DNA from: Kiloniella litopenaei
GTDB lineage: Bacteria; Pseudomonadota; Alphaproteobacteria; Kiloniellales; Kiloniellaceae
Direction of reading: 5' to 3'
Assembly: GCF_000982415.1 (NCBI RefSeq)
Contig: NZ_LANI01000019.1
Span: 90,211 to 154,210, forward strand
DNA length: 64,000 nt
The notes below the pieces were generated by a model. The model had not been told where the DNA came from, searched no databases, and worked only from the letters and a program-made list of their open reading frames with translations. This document shows, in pieces, positions 18,040 through 27,421 of the stretch. The translations under genes were made by a program, and so were the position numbers. Positions within the stretch are counted from its first letter, which is position 1; the number at the start of each line of letters is the position of its first letter.

Positions 18040-18651
18040 GTGAGTTTAAAAAAGAAGGCCTGGATTAATACAGGTTTAATTTGGTCAACCCTTGCCATAG
18101 TCATCATTGTTCCCATTGTTGCCGCCCTGCAAAGTCCCCTGCTCGCGTGGCGTGATCCAGTATATATTGTTGCCGGACTAGCTGGCATTATTGCGATGGT
18201 GCTCTTATTCGTTCAACCTTTACTCGCAGGTGGATATTTACGTGGGCTAAGCCGATTACTAAGTCGCCGGGTTCATCGCGTTATCGGGGGAATACTGGTC
18301 ATGATGATCGTCATCCATGTCATTGGTTTATGGATAACAAGCCCCCCTGATGTAATCGACGCGCTCCTTTTTACTTCCCCTACGCCATTTTCCGCTTGGG
18401 ATGTCATTGCGATGTGGGCCTTATTTGCCTCTGCCCTAACAGTTTTATTGCGCCGTCGCCTGCGCATTAATTCACACAAGTGGCGATTCATTCATACGGG
18501 CTTTGCGGTCGTGATTGTTTCGAGCAGCATTGTACATGCGCTTCTAATCATCGGCACAATGGAAGTAATATCAAAACGTATATTATGCGGGTTCATACTC
18601 GCTATTACTGCGAAAGTAATCGTTGATTGGTGGCGGTTGCCTAAACGATAA
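18040..18651 (+). CDS. Ferric-reductase-like transmembrane protein
   Basis: The 203-residue protein has about six membrane segments (near residues 12-30, 41-60, 82-100, 124-138, 151-172 and 180-195). It has paired His residues inside them (HRVIGG and MIVIHVIG in one helix, HKWRFIHTG and IVHALL in others), the pattern that holds b-type haem in the ferric reductase / MsrQ / YedZ superfamily. It has no flavin or NAD domain, so electrons must come from another carrier, such as the quinone pool. The start is GTG, six bases after the preceding stop and with no strong ribosome site, suggesting coupled translation. It may supply electrons to the exported partner; that is inference. Confidence 0.8.
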   Translation: MSLKKKAWINTGLIWSTLAIVIIVPIVAALQSPLLAWRDPVYIVAGLAGIIAMVLLFVQPLLAGGYLRGLSRLLSRRVHRVIGGILVMMIVIHVIGLWITSPPDVIDALLFTSPTPFSAWDVIAMWALFASALTVLLRRRLRINSHKWRFIHTGFAVVIVSSSIVHALLIIGTMEVISKRILCGFILAITAKVIVDWWRLPKR

Positions 18652-18837
18652 AGCCATCATTTCGAAAATTATGTACTCTACGAAGGCTATAGCTATTCGG
18701 CATCTTTTTCCCAGGAATTTATGCTGTTTTGGGAAGGAAATCCGATAGCCTTAATGGTTTGAAACAGATCAATAGCTTAGCATTATTGGCATAAAAAATG
18801 CTGCGTTATGCATACCTGTTCCTTGAGGAAAAAGCTT

Positions 18838-19341
18838 ATGCATATAAACCTATTTCATCCTATAAACAGAGCCAGCGCTGATCTAAGAGTTCAGCCCAAA
18901 CACTCGCCGCACGACCATCAGCGACCAGGTCAAACGACCTCTACACATCAACCAGAACCACAAGACAAGGTTACGCTCTCCCGAGAAGCTATAAAAGCAT
19001 TAAAAATTGACTACCGTGCGCAAGCGAACACTCCATCACCAAAAGACAATGACAACAAGATCAACTCGCTGGAAAGGTGGGTTGAGAAGGCTGTCACAAA
19101 AACAGAAACGAATAACGGGAGAATCCCCTTTGGTATGGAATGGAAGCTGGAATATTTAAATAGCCGGATCACCAAGGCCCTTGATACGGATATTGGCCCC
19201 AATGGGCACATCCTGAACCTTACAGAACAGCAGCAAGAAAAGCTGAGCAGAATTAAGAATATAATTCGTGGGCTACTATCGCCACCTTCGAATGACGAAG
19301 ATGTCGCGAAAACAAGAATTTTAGTTGGCGAAAGCTCTTAA
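18838..19341 (+). CDS. Hypothetical soluble protein with a VTLSREA-type motif
   Basis: The 167-residue protein has no signal peptide or membrane segment. The first 60 residues are low-complexity and rich in Pro, Gln and His. They are followed by DKVTLSREAIKALKIDYR, which resembles short motifs in FlgM-like and other flagella-linked alphaproteobacterial proteins; this is only a weak hint. The rest is charged and helical (LERWVEKAVTKTE, LNLTEQQQEKLSRIKNIIRGLL). The ATG at 18838 has GAGGAA seven bases upstream and is preferred to the ATG at 18808. I do not recognise the family. Confidence 0.65.
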   Translation: MHINLFHPINRASADLRVQPKHSPHDHQRPGQTTSTHQPEPQDKVTLSREAIKALKIDYRAQANTPSPKDNDNKINSLERWVEKAVTKTETNNGRIPFGMEWKLEYLNSRITKALDTDIGPNGHILNLTEQQQEKLSRIKNIIRGLLSPPSNDEDVAKTRILVGESS

Positions 19342-19392
19342 GCTATCACACTGAAAAAAACTTCTTTAAGAACTCCCTTGAGCAAAAATAGC

Positions 19393-19419
19393 AAAGGGCC
19401 GAAACAATTCCGGCCCTTT
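19393..19419 (-). terminator. Terminator of cysS
   Basis: AAAGGGCCG (19393-19401) pairs with CGGCCCTTT (19411-19419). On the minus strand it follows the cysS stop codon and is trailed by a T-rich stretch. Confidence 0.7.
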
Positions 19420-19465
19420 AAGATCAATACGCGATATAAGAGGGTAATACAGATTAGATCCGAGA

Positions 19466-20851
19466 TTACTTTCGACGCCAGGTCGTTCCTGTGGGGCTAT
19501 CCAGCAACTCAATGCCTTGAGCCGCCAGTTCATCACGAATGGCGTCTGCACGGCCAAAGTCTTTAGATTTTTTGGCCTCGATACGTTCAGCGATCAATGC
19601 CTCAATATTTTGGCTATCGTCACCCTCGCCCTTAAACCAGACCTCCGGGTCTTGCTGAATAATACCTAACAACTTACCACCCGCCAAAAGCTGTCCTTTG
19701 AGCTGAGCAATAACCTTGCGGTTCTTTTTGCGGTCATCCGTGGTTTTGTTCAACTGCGTGGTAATGTCATGCAACACAGACAAGGCCAGTGGCGTATTCA
19801 AGTCGTCTTTCAGCGCGTCGAGTAAAGCCTCGGAAACTTCTTCGGTAGAGGCTTCAATCTTTTCAACGGCCTGTATAGCCCCATAAAAACGATCAAGTTG
19901 TGTTTTGAACTCAGTAACCTTTTCACGGGTGATATCCAGCGGCTGGCGATAGTGACCAGACAACAAAGTCAAACGTAATGCTTCGCCGTTCAGGCCTTCG
20001 TCCAGAAGCTGACGCACGGTAAAGAAATTGCCAAGAGATTTGGACATCTTCTCGCCGTTGACGACGACATAGCCATTATGCATCCAATAATTAACATACG
20101 GCTTTTCATTGCAGCATTTGGATTGCGCAATTTCATTTTCATGATGCGGAAAGGTAAGGTCCAGTCCACCACCGTGAATGTCAAAGGTCTCTCCCAAATG
20201 AACGCGTGACATGGCAGAACATTCAATGTGCCAGCCCGGACGGCCTTTGCCCCAGGGGCTTTCCCATCCCGGCTGTTCATCATTACTTGGCTTCCAAAGC
20301 ACAAAATCAGCCGGATCTTTTTTATAGGGCGCAACCTCTACCCGGGCACCGGCAATCATATCTTCACGATTGCGCCGGGATAACTCGCCATAATCTGCCA
20401 TGGACTTTACAGAAAACAGAACATGTCCTTCTGCTTCATAGGCATGCCCTTTTTCAATAAGCTTTGCGCTCATATCAATCATTTCCTGAATGTGATCTGT
20501 CGCACGCGGCTCTACGTCTGGTGGAAGCGCACCAAGTGCAGCCATATCATCATGATAAGCCTGCGTTGTACGCTTGGTAATACTTTCAATTGGTTCCCCC
20601 GACTTTAGGGAAGCTTCGATAATCTTGTCTTCAACATCTGTGATGTTGCGGACATAGGTCACATGCTCTGCGCCATAAACATACCGCAGCAAACGCGCAA
20701 AGGTATCAAAAACAACAACAGGCCGTGCATTCCCAACATGCGCGAGATCATAAACGGTCGGTCCACAGACATACATGCGCACATTTTTAGGATCGATTGG
20801 CTCGAAATCCTGCTTTTCACGCGCAAGAGTATTGTGGACTTTAATCGTCAT
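19466..20851 (-). CDS. cysS: Cysteine--tRNA ligase
   Basis: This 461-residue class Ia aminoacyl-tRNA synthetase charges tRNA-Cys. MYVCGPTVYDLAHVGNARPVVVFDT holds the zinc-binding Cys 29 and the HVGN form of the HIGH motif. WHIECSAMS and the His pair in GGGLDLTFPHHENEIAQS complete the zinc site that recognises cysteine. EKMSKSLGNF is the KMSKS loop. The C-terminal anticodon-binding region ends with the DELAAQGIELLDSPTGTTWRRK signature. It is the last gene of a probable nadE-gltX-cysS unit, with 134 bases before it. Confidence 0.97.
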   Translation of the reverse strand: MTIKVHNTLAREKQDFEPIDPKNVRMYVCGPTVYDLAHVGNARPVVVFDTFARLLRYVYGAEHVTYVRNITDVEDKIIEASLKSGEPIESITKRTTQAYHDDMAALGALPPDVEPRATDHIQEMIDMSAKLIEKGHAYEAEGHVLFSVKSMADYGELSRRNREDMIAGARVEVAPYKKDPADFVLWKPSNDEQPGWESPWGKGRPGWHIECSAMSRVHLGETFDIHGGGLDLTFPHHENEIAQSKCCNEKPYVNYWMHNGYVVVNGEKMSKSLGNFFTVRQLLDEGLNGEALRLTLLSGHYRQPLDITREKVTEFKTQLDRFYGAIQAVEKIEASTEEVSEALLDALKDDLNTPLALSVLHDITTQLNKTTDDRKKNRKVIAQLKGQLLAGGKLLGIIQQDPEVWFKGEGDDSQNIEALIAERIEAKKSKDFGRADAIRDELAAQGIELLDSPTGTTWRRK

Positions 20852-20985
20852 CGTCTTTTCCCGAAATCTAGGGGTTGAATATAGTGATTGTATAAAAGAA
20901 AGAGATTTATATTAAACCTCTTTCTTGCAGATACACCAATAATTTTAAGTAGCCGCCATAGCGACAACTATTAGGGCAACCTTTA

Positions 20986-22317
20986 TCAGGCTGTTTGCCC
21001 CTTGAGGCGTGCTTCAGCACGTTCCCGCCCAATAACAGGCAGAAGCTGTGCCAGCTCGGGACCATGTTGTTGGCCGGTCAAAGCTTTACGAAGCGGCATA
21101 AATAGCTGTTTACCCTTACGGCCCGTTTCGTTTTTCAGAACTGTGGTCAAAGCTTTCCACGTGCCCTGATCCCAATCACCTTCTGGCAGCTTTTCCGCCG
21201 CCAGTGTCAGAAATTCAGCATCTTCGTCTGCAATATCCGGCGTTACCGCGCCCCGACAGATATCAAACCAGGATTGCGTATCAGACAGCTTCTCCAGATT
21301 TGGGCGTACCACTTCCCACAGCGCTTCGTCAAAGCCGTCCTGCAAACGGGATTTAATAGATGCAAAGTCTGCATCATGCAGAACCTTGGCATTCAGGTGC
21401 CCCAGTTCAACCGGATCAAAACGCGGTGTCGCACGGCCAAAACGAGCAATATCAAACAACTCGGTCAATGCCTCTGGAGTCTGGCGAACTTCAATCGGAT
21501 CAGGCGTACCAAGACGCGCCAGATAGCTATTCAGCGCCATTGGCTCCAGCCCCTCTTCTTCGCGAAGAGATTCCAGGCTCAAACTGCCAAGACGCTTGGA
21601 AAGACCAGAGCCATCCGCACCCACCATCAAGGAGATATGGGCGAACTCAGGTACTGAACCACCGAGAGCTTCGAAAAGCTGAACCTGAACCGCCGTGTTG
21701 GAAACGTGGTCTTCACCACGAAGAACATGGGTAACTTCAAGTTCAATATCATCAACACAGGATGTCAGGGTATAAAGCGGACGGCCGTCTTCTCTAATCA
21801 AGACAGGGTCAGTTAGGTGCTGACCTTCAAAGTGCGTTTCCCCTCGCACGAGATCAGTCCAATCGATATCTTCGTGGTTAAGCTTGAAACGCCAGTGAGG
21901 TTTGCGCCCCTCCGCTTCGTACTTAGCAATGTCTTCTTCAGTCAGCCTCAGGGCCTCACGATCATAAATCGGAGGGCGCCCCGCCTGCAGAGCAATCTTA
22001 CGCTTGAGGCCAAGTTCGTCTGAAGTCTCGTAACAAGGATAAAGACGTCCATCGGCTTTCAGTTTTTCTGCCGCCAACTCATAACGATCCATACGGTGAG
22101 ATTGCACAGCAAATTCATCCCACTCAAGGCCGAGCCACTTCAGATCTGTTTGAATGGATTGAGCGAATTCCTCAGTAGAACGCTCTGTATCCGTATCATC
22201 CATACGCAGCAGGAATGTGCCGCCAGCCTTCTTGGCCATAAGCCAGTTTAGAACAGCGATACGGGCATTTCCTGCGTGCAGGCGGCCAGTTGGGCTAGGA
22301 GCAAAACGTACTTTCAT
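20986..22317 (-). CDS. gltX: Glutamate--tRNA ligase
   Basis: This 443-residue class I synthetase starts [25 protein letters not shown] (HAGN is the HIGH motif). It has the catalytic-loop form [14 protein letters not shown] in place of KMSKS. That SKRLGS form marks one of the two GluRS types often found together in alphaproteobacteria, so a second copy elsewhere in the genome is likely. It may be the one used for mischarging tRNA-Gln or the one for tRNA-Glu; the sequence alone does not decide. [20 protein letters not shown] is the conserved tRNA-acceptor region. It starts 21 bases after nadE. Confidence 0.95.
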   Translation of the reverse strand: MKVRFAPSPTGRLHAGNARIAVLNWLMAKKAGGTFLLRMDDTDTERSTEEFAQSIQTDLKWLGLEWDEFAVQSHRMDRYELAAEKLKADGRLYPCYETSDELGLKRKIALQAGRPPIYDREALRLTEEDIAKYEAEGRKPHWRFKLNHEDIDWTDLVRGETHFEGQHLTDPVLIREDGRPLYTLTSCVDDIELEVTHVLRGEDHVSNTAVQVQLFEALGGSVPEFAHISLMVGADGSGLSKRLGSLSLESLREEEGLEPMALNSYLARLGTPDPIEVRQTPEALTELFDIARFGRATPRFDPVELGHLNAKVLHDADFASIKSRLQDGFDEALWEVVRPNLEKLSDTQSWFDICRGAVTPDIADEDAEFLTLAAEKLPEGDWDQGTWKALTTVLKNETGRKGKQLFMPLRKALTGQQHGPELAQLLPVIGRERAEARLKGQTA

Positions 22318-22338
22318 GAACTCGTCTTTATCTCTAAT

Positions 22339-24054
22339 TTATCTGTTTGTAAGACCGCGAAACGCATTCGTGATCGGATAACGTCTGTCGCGGGCCAGGT
22401 CGCGGATTGTCACGCGAACACCCGGCGCTGATTGACGGCGTTTATATTCTGCAAGGTCTAACATACGCCAGACCCGACGAACAGTGCTCTCGTCATATCC
22501 CCGCGCAAGAATATCTACAAGGGGTAATTCTTCTTCAATCAAGCATTCCAGAATGCCATCCAGAACATCATATTCCGGCAAGCTATCCTGATCCGTTTGA
22601 TCTGGTTTTAGTTCAGCTGAAGGCGGCTTGGTGATAATCCGTTCCGGCATCACGGCGCCATCCGGACCGAGAACATCGTTCGGCTTGTTTTCATTACGCC
22701 AACGCGACAGGGCAAACACCTTGGTTTTATAAACATCTTTCAAGGCATTATAACCACCACACATATCGCCATAGAGCGTTGCATATCCCACCGACATTTC
22801 TGATTTGTTACCAGTGGAGAGCACCATATACCCAAGCTTGTTGGAAATTGCCATCAGCGTCAGGCCACGGGACCGCGCCTGAATATTTTCTTCTGTGGTA
22901 TCCGCTTCGGTCCCCGCCATAACCGGGGCCAGCATTTCTTCAAAGGCCTTCATCGCGGGGCCAATGGAAATAGAATCGTACTTTACACCCAATAGCTCAG
23001 TGGCAAGCTGTGCATCTTCCAGACTTTCACGCGATGTATAAGGCGACGGCATCATGACACAACGCACACGTTCCGGGCCAATCGCATCAACGGCAATCGC
23101 CGCTGAAAGCGCAGAATCAATTCCCCCGGACATACCTATCACAATACCTGGAAAACGGTTCTTGCCAATATAATCACGGACACCAACCACCAGAGCACGG
23201 TAAACAGCGGCAAGCTCTTCTTCCGGAGCAACCGTTTCTGCCGGCTGACATTCCCATTCCCCATCCGCATTTTTCAGCCATTCCGTTACCATGAAATGCT
23301 CATCAAACATGGGGGCCTGTGCTTTGAGGCTGCAATCCGCATTCAGAACAAAAGAGCCACCATCAAACACAATGTCATCCTGTCCGCCAACCATGTTCAA
23401 ATAAGCGAGGGGCAACTCACATTCCTTGATCCGCTCTATAGCCAAGAGCTGACGCGTATCTGCCTTTCCTGCGTTAAACTGGGAACCATTGATGCCAATC
23501 AACATCTCGGCACCGGCTTCGGCAAGTGTTTCGCAGACATCGGCATCCCACATATCTTCACATATAAAGACACCAATACGTACACCACGAAATGAAAACG
23601 GCCCCGTCAAAGCACCTTGCTTGAAAACCCGTTTTTCATCAAAAACACTATAGTCACAGAGGAAATGCTTTCCCTTCCACCCGACAAGGCTGCCGCCATC
23701 CAGAAGCACAGCAGCATTATAGATCTCGGATCCGGCTGTCGTGAAGGCTTTCTTGAAGGGGTTTTCCTGTAACTTTACATCAGGCATTGGCGCCCCAACC
23801 AGTATCCCCGGACCGCCATCAGCAGTATCAGCCATCAAGCTACGCAGTTCAGCCTGTGCCTCGAGCAAGAGCTCCGGCTTTAAAACCAGATCTTCGGGAG
23901 GATAGCCCACCAGACTGAGTTCCGGCGTAACCAGCAGGTCTGCGCCAGCATCTGCAGCTTTCTTGCGGGCCGCACGAATAAGATCAGCGTTCCCACGGAT
24001 ATCGCCGACTGTCGGGTTCATTTGCGCAAAGGCAATGGTTAGTTTTTCGCTCAT
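22339..24054 (-). CDS. nadE: Glutamine-dependent NAD+ synthetase
   Basis: The 571-residue two-domain enzyme amidates nicotinate adenine dinucleotide to NAD+. Residues 1 to about 270 are a nitrilase-fold glutaminase with a Glu-Lys-Cys triad (ELSLVGYPPEDL, GWKGKHFL, GVFICEDMWD). The C-terminal part is the ATP-pyrophosphatase synthetase with IGMSGGIDSALSAAIAVDAIG, then STGNKSEMSVGYATLYGDMCGGYNALKDVYKT. Ammonia passes between the two sites through a tunnel in this family. It is the first gene of a unit with gltX and cysS. A nicotinate phosphoribosyltransferase-like gene lies at 29454-30653. Confidence 0.96.
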   Translation of the reverse strand: MSEKLTIAFAQMNPTVGDIRGNADLIRAARKKAADAGADLLVTPELSLVGYPPEDLVLKPELLLEAQAELRSLMADTADGGPGILVGAPMPDVKLQENPFKKAFTTAGSEIYNAAVLLDGGSLVGWKGKHFLCDYSVFDEKRVFKQGALTGPFSFRGVRIGVFICEDMWDADVCETLAEAGAEMLIGINGSQFNAGKADTRQLLAIERIKECELPLAYLNMVGGQDDIVFDGGSFVLNADCSLKAQAPMFDEHFMVTEWLKNADGEWECQPAETVAPEEELAAVYRALVVGVRDYIGKNRFPGIVIGMSGGIDSALSAAIAVDAIGPERVRCVMMPSPYTSRESLEDAQLATELLGVKYDSISIGPAMKAFEEMLAPVMAGTEADTTEENIQARSRGLTLMAISNKLGYMVLSTGNKSEMSVGYATLYGDMCGGYNALKDVYKTKVFALSRWRNENKPNDVLGPDGAVMPERIITKPPSAELKPDQTDQDSLPEYDVLDGILECLIEEELPLVDILARGYDESTVRRVWRMLDLAEYKRRQSAPGVRVTIRDLARDRRYPITNAFRGLTNR

Positions 24055-24146
24055 GTCAGCTTCTTACCCTTATACAGATTAGGCGGCAAGTCTCTGCGCA
24101 CTCATTATTCTGATAAGATATCTTTTTCTCGGATTTATTAACAAAA

Positions 24147-24183
24147 AAGGCTACATATGCTCAGTACGAGTATATGAAGCCTT
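24147..24183 (-). terminator. Terminator of the hydA-DHDPS unit
   Basis: A 15-bp stem with two mismatches (24147-24161 with 24169-24183) reads on the minus strand into TTTTTTGTT, just after the stop codon of the DHDPS-family gene. Confidence 0.75.
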
Positions 24184-24231
24184 GATCAAATCTGCTTTCA
24201 AGGTACAGAGATAAAAAAGGGGTAAGGCAGC

Positions 24232-25158
24232 CTAATTCAAGCGAGACTCCAAACGCGCCAAAAGCCGATCAAGATCAACATGGTCTTCCTTTGACAGCTT
24301 GGGCCCCGGTGCACGCGTCAGCGCAGTTGAAATCGCACCTCTACGGCGCAATATCTCTTTGCGAACGGCCAAACCGTATCCCGGTTGCTGTTCATGGCGA
24401 ACAACAGGCAGATAAAGATCAAAAAGGTCTTCAGCTGCGTCCACATCACCACTATGGAAAAGACTGCATACCTGAACAAGCATTTCCGGATAAGCAAAGC
24501 CAGTCATTGCACCATCTGCTCCACGGGCAAGTTCTTGCGGAAGATAAAGTCCACCATTACCGCAAAGAATACTAACTCGGCGACTACCATCATCTTGTTC
24601 TTTTTTCCGTATCTGGCTTAACTTTGGCAGCCCGGGCCAATCCTCGTGTTTAAGCATAACCAACTGCTCAAAATCACGCACCATACGCAAGAAGCAATCA
24701 ACTGACATATTTACCCCTGTTGCCAACGGAAAGTCCTGATAGCAAAGCGGAACATCGGGCCCCAAAGCCAGACAAACACTTTCGTAATAGTTATAAAGTG
24801 CTGTTTCCGTTTTCTGAGCAGCAAAAGGAGCAACCATCACACCAGCAGCCCCAAGGTTCATGGCATTGTGGGATAGGGTTACCAGGTTTCCCATGCCAGG
24901 GTTACTAACCCCGACAATAACCGGAACGCGGCTATCTACTCGGCTCAATACCCGCTCCATAACAGCGGTTGATTCATCCGGGTTCAGCTTTTGTGCCTCA
25001 CCCATCATGCCCAGAATAGTAATACCACTCACGCCCTTCTCAATATAGAATTCTACAAGGCGATCAATACTGTCAAAATCAATATCGCCGTTATCCTGAA
25101 AAGGCGTAGCCGCAATAATGAAGACACCTTTGGTTTTCTCTGAAATGTTATGCCCCAT
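24232..25158 (-). CDS. Dihydrodipicolinate synthase family (class I lyase/aldolase)
   Basis: The 308-residue TIM-barrel protein belongs to the DHDPS/N-acetylneuraminate lyase superfamily. Lys 170 (VMLKHEDWPG) is the Schiff-base lysine and Tyr 140 (LCYQDFP) the partner tyrosine. The pyruvate-binding loop reads GMMGEAQKL, unlike the GTTGE of the biosynthetic enzyme, and the length and C terminus (to about 308) also differ. It therefore probably cleaves or forms a 2-oxo acid in catabolism rather than making lysine. It starts 12 bases after the hydantoinase gene, so both are made from one message. The substrate is unknown. Confidence 0.88.
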   Translation of the reverse strand: MGHNISEKTKGVFIIAATPFQDNGDIDFDSIDRLVEFYIEKGVSGITILGMMGEAQKLNPDESTAVMERVLSRVDSRVPVIVGVSNPGMGNLVTLSHNAMNLGAAGVMVAPFAAQKTETALYNYYESVCLALGPDVPLCYQDFPLATGVNMSVDCFLRMVRDFEQLVMLKHEDWPGLPKLSQIRKKEQDDGSRRVSILCGNGGLYLPQELARGADGAMTGFAYPEMLVQVCSLFHSGDVDAAEDLFDLYLPVVRHEQQPGYGLAVRKEILRRRGAISTALTRAPGPKLSKEDHVDLDRLLARLESRLN

Positions 25159-25170
25159 TATCTTTAAATC

Positions 25171-26634
25171 CTATAGTATCTTGGCGTTAAAATTTAACTG
25201 GCTATTCACTTCGGGCACCAGATTGCCAGAAGGTTTGGCAGCACTTGAACGCTCTCGCTTAAGATACACCCCCGTTCCCCGATCAACCTTGAGATCATTA
25301 TCCTCAACGACAATCCGGCCACGACTGATAACTGTTTCGGGCCATCCAGTGATTTCCGTGCCTTCATAGGGGGTATAGTCCATGTTATCGTGCAGCATAT
25401 CTATTGAAATTCGAACTTCTTTTTCTGGATCCCATACCGCCAAATCTGCGTCACACCCAACTTCAATCGTTCCCTTACGAGGATACAGCCCATAGATCTT
25501 GGCCGGATTTGTCGCCGTAACTTCGACGAAGCGGTGAAGATCCATTCTCTTCCCCAGAACACCTGCTGAAAAAAGCATTGGCATTCTTATTTCGAGCCCT
25601 GGCACTCCATTCGCGATCTGCTTGAAATTCGGGTTTGGTCCTGCTGCCAGTTTTCCTGTTTCATCAAAGCGGTATGGCGCATGATCCGAAGAAAATACCT
25701 GAAACGAGCCATCAATAAGACCTTCCCAGATTGCTTCTTGCGCCTTTTCATCCCGTGGCGGAGGGCTGCAGCAAAACTTAGCCCCGACCATCCCTTCTTT
25801 ATCCAGATCCTTCGCCGTCAAAAAGAGATACTGAGGACAGGTTTCCGCCATTACCTTTAGGCCGCGCGATTGCGACCGTCTGATTTCATCAAGCGCCTCT
25901 TCGGATGAAACATGTACGATAAACAGAGGGGTATCAACCAACTCGGCAAGGGCAATTGCCCTGTGTGTTGCTTCGCTTTCGGCTATACGTGAATGACTGA
26001 CCGCATGATATTTAGGATCGCCATTTCCCTGACTAAGTAACTTTTCAGACAGCCACCTAATGACATCGTGATTTTCAGCATGCACCATTACAAGTGCTTC
26101 TTCCTTACGAGCCGTCGATAGCACCTCTAGAATTTCATAGTCATCTAACTTTAATGCATCATAGGTCATATAGATTTTAAATGAAGAGATACCATCCGCT
26201 ATCATTGCAGGAAGTTCCTGCCCCATTACCGCATCCGTCGGATCTGAAATGATCAAATGAAAGGCATAATCAATGACGGCCTTTGGTTTTGCACAAGCCA
26301 TATAATCATCAACCACAGTACGCAGGCTTTGCCCCCTGTGTTGAGCAGCAAAAGGAATAATTGTTGTTGTCCCCCCAAAAGCCGCTGAAACAGACGCACT
26401 GTAAAAATCATCAGATGTCATAATTCCCGACGAAGACATTTGCTCCACATGACAATGAGCATCAATCCCCCCGGGTAAAATGAGCTTACCAGTAGCATCA
26501 ATTTCTTTCCGGCCCACCCCCAATCCAGTGCCCAGAGCCACAATCTGACCATCCTTGATACCGACATCCTGACGGATTTTCTCGGTTGCGGTCACTGTTT
26601 CTCCATTACGGATCACCAGGTCAAAAGACACCAT
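25171..26634 (-). CDS. hydA: Dihydropyrimidinase / D-hydantoinase family amidohydrolase
   Basis: The 487-residue cyclic amidohydrolase opens a five- or six-membered cyclic diamide. Metal ligands are visible: GGIDAHCHVEQ (His 60, His 62), the carboxylated Lys 153 in SSFKIYMTY, His 185 in MVHAENHD, a His in FIVHVSS, and the Asp of FSSDHAPYRFDE. The substrate-binding loops (SAAFGGTTTIIPFAAQ, NGVPGLEIRMPMLFSAG) fit this family rather than allantoinase or dihydroorotase. The ATG at 26634 is preferred because TAGGAG lies eight bases upstream; a TTG two codons earlier is too close to it. It leads the DHDPS-like gene and is divergent from the GntR regulator, with operator-like palindromes between. 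Confidence 0.93.
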   Translation of the reverse strand: MVSFDLVIRNGETVTATEKIRQDVGIKDGQIVALGTGLGVGRKEIDATGKLILPGGIDAHCHVEQMSSSGIMTSDDFYSASVSAAFGGTTTIIPFAAQHRGQSLRTVVDDYMACAKPKAVIDYAFHLIISDPTDAVMGQELPAMIADGISSFKIYMTYDALKLDDYEILEVLSTARKEEALVMVHAENHDVIRWLSEKLLSQGNGDPKYHAVSHSRIAESEATHRAIALAELVDTPLFIVHVSSEEALDEIRRSQSRGLKVMAETCPQYLFLTAKDLDKEGMVGAKFCCSPPPRDEKAQEAIWEGLIDGSFQVFSSDHAPYRFDETGKLAAGPNPNFKQIANGVPGLEIRMPMLFSAGVLGKRMDLHRFVEVTATNPAKIYGLYPRKGTIEVGCDADLAVWDPEKEVRISIDMLHDNMDYTPYEGTEITGWPETVISRGRIVVEDNDLKVDRGTGVYLKRERSSAAKPSGNLVPEVNSQLNFNAKIL

Positions 26635-26671
26635 TATCAATACTCCTACACCCTGTATTTTAGATTATTAT

Positions 26672-26704
26672 TGCAATTGGAATTCCACTGGTATACCAAT
26701 TGCA
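26672..26704. promoter_or_regulatory. Paired palindromes, probable GntR operator
   Basis: Two perfect 10-bp palindromes, TGGAATTCCA (26678-26687) and TGGTATACCA (26689-26698), stand one base apart. They lie inside a wider perfect inverted repeat, TGCAATTGG with CCAATTGCA (26672-26680 and 26696-26704). TGGTATACCA-type sites are typical of FCD-type GntR regulators. The element lies between hydA and gntR, so it could control both directions. Centre-to-centre spacing is 11 bases, about one helical turn. Confidence 0.72.
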
Positions 26705-26761
26705 CACCGATTCTACAAACAGAGAAAACCTAACCAAAAGCAAAGCTTGGAAAGCCTGTTG

Positions 26762-27421
26762 ATGACAAACCAGAAAGCGAGACAGATCGTGGTAGAAAGC
26801 TTGGCTGATCAAACCTATAGTCGCCTGACTGACATGCTACTTTCTGGTGAGCTTGCCGATGGTCATCCGGTCATGGAACGTCGTTTGGCAGAACAACTGA
26901 ATGTATCAAGAACGCCTGTGCGAGAGGCAATCAACCGGCTCGAAACAGAAGGTATGCTAGAGCGCAAAGGCGGTCGCATGCTGGTTCGAAAGGTCGATCT
27001 AAAGGAATTCCTGGAAGTTTTACATATCAGAAAATTACTTGAATGTGATGCCGCCAAGAATGCAGTTGGCCGCATATCCATTCAGCTGATATCCGATCTG
27101 AAACAGGCAATGCACAACTTGTTAGACCAAAATTCAGTCAGCTCTACAGAACATCGGGCAACAGATGATCTTTTTCACAATTCCATCGCCCAATCCTGCG
27201 GGAACCGTCTAATGGCGAAAACAATTATAGATCTGCGCAGACGTACAGCAATGTTTGACCATGACCGTCTGCCCGCAAGATTAATACCGGGATGTCAGGA
27301 ACACCTTGATATTTTAATCGCTTTGGAAAATGCCGATGGAGACGCAGCGGCCTTTGCCATGGGAAAACATATAGACAATGTGCGCCGAAGTATTTTGGAA
27401 CACTGGGGCATCGGCGAATGA
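26762..27421 (+). CDS. GntR family transcriptional regulator (FCD type)
   Basis: The 219-residue protein has an N-terminal winged helix (about 8-75: QTYSRLTDMLLSGEL, MERRLAEQLNVSRTPVREAINRLETEGML), then a C-terminal all-helical FCD ligand domain. The latter has the expected metal-binding pattern: Asp and His in DDLFHNSI, then His residues in CQEHLDIL and MGKHIDN. FCD regulators bind a carboxylated metabolite of the pathway they control. It is divergent from hydA. It overlaps the next gene by four bases (ATGA), so it is co-transcribed with the racemase and SDR and probably autoregulated. The ATG at 26762 is chosen over an upstream TTG. Confidence 0.93.
   Translation: MTNQKARQIVVESLADQTYSRLTDMLLSGELADGHPVMERRLAEQLNVSRTPVREAINRLETEGMLERKGGRMLVRKVDLKEFLEVLHIRKLLECDAAKNAVGRISIQLISDLKQAMHNLLDQNSVSSTEHRATDDLFHNSIAQSCGNRLMAKTIIDLRRRTAMFDHDRLPARLIPGCQEHLDILIALENADGDAAAFAMGKHIDNVRRSILEHWGIGE

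Noticed and set aside
20896..20926. AT-rich inverted repeat between cysS and gltX as a terminator
   Set aside because: No T run after it on the minus strand and all pairs are weak. More likely chance in an AT-rich gap.
26863..27081. Antisense open frames inside gntR and many similar frames opposite long genes
   Set aside because: They are shadows of well-supported genes on the other strand and show no family features.
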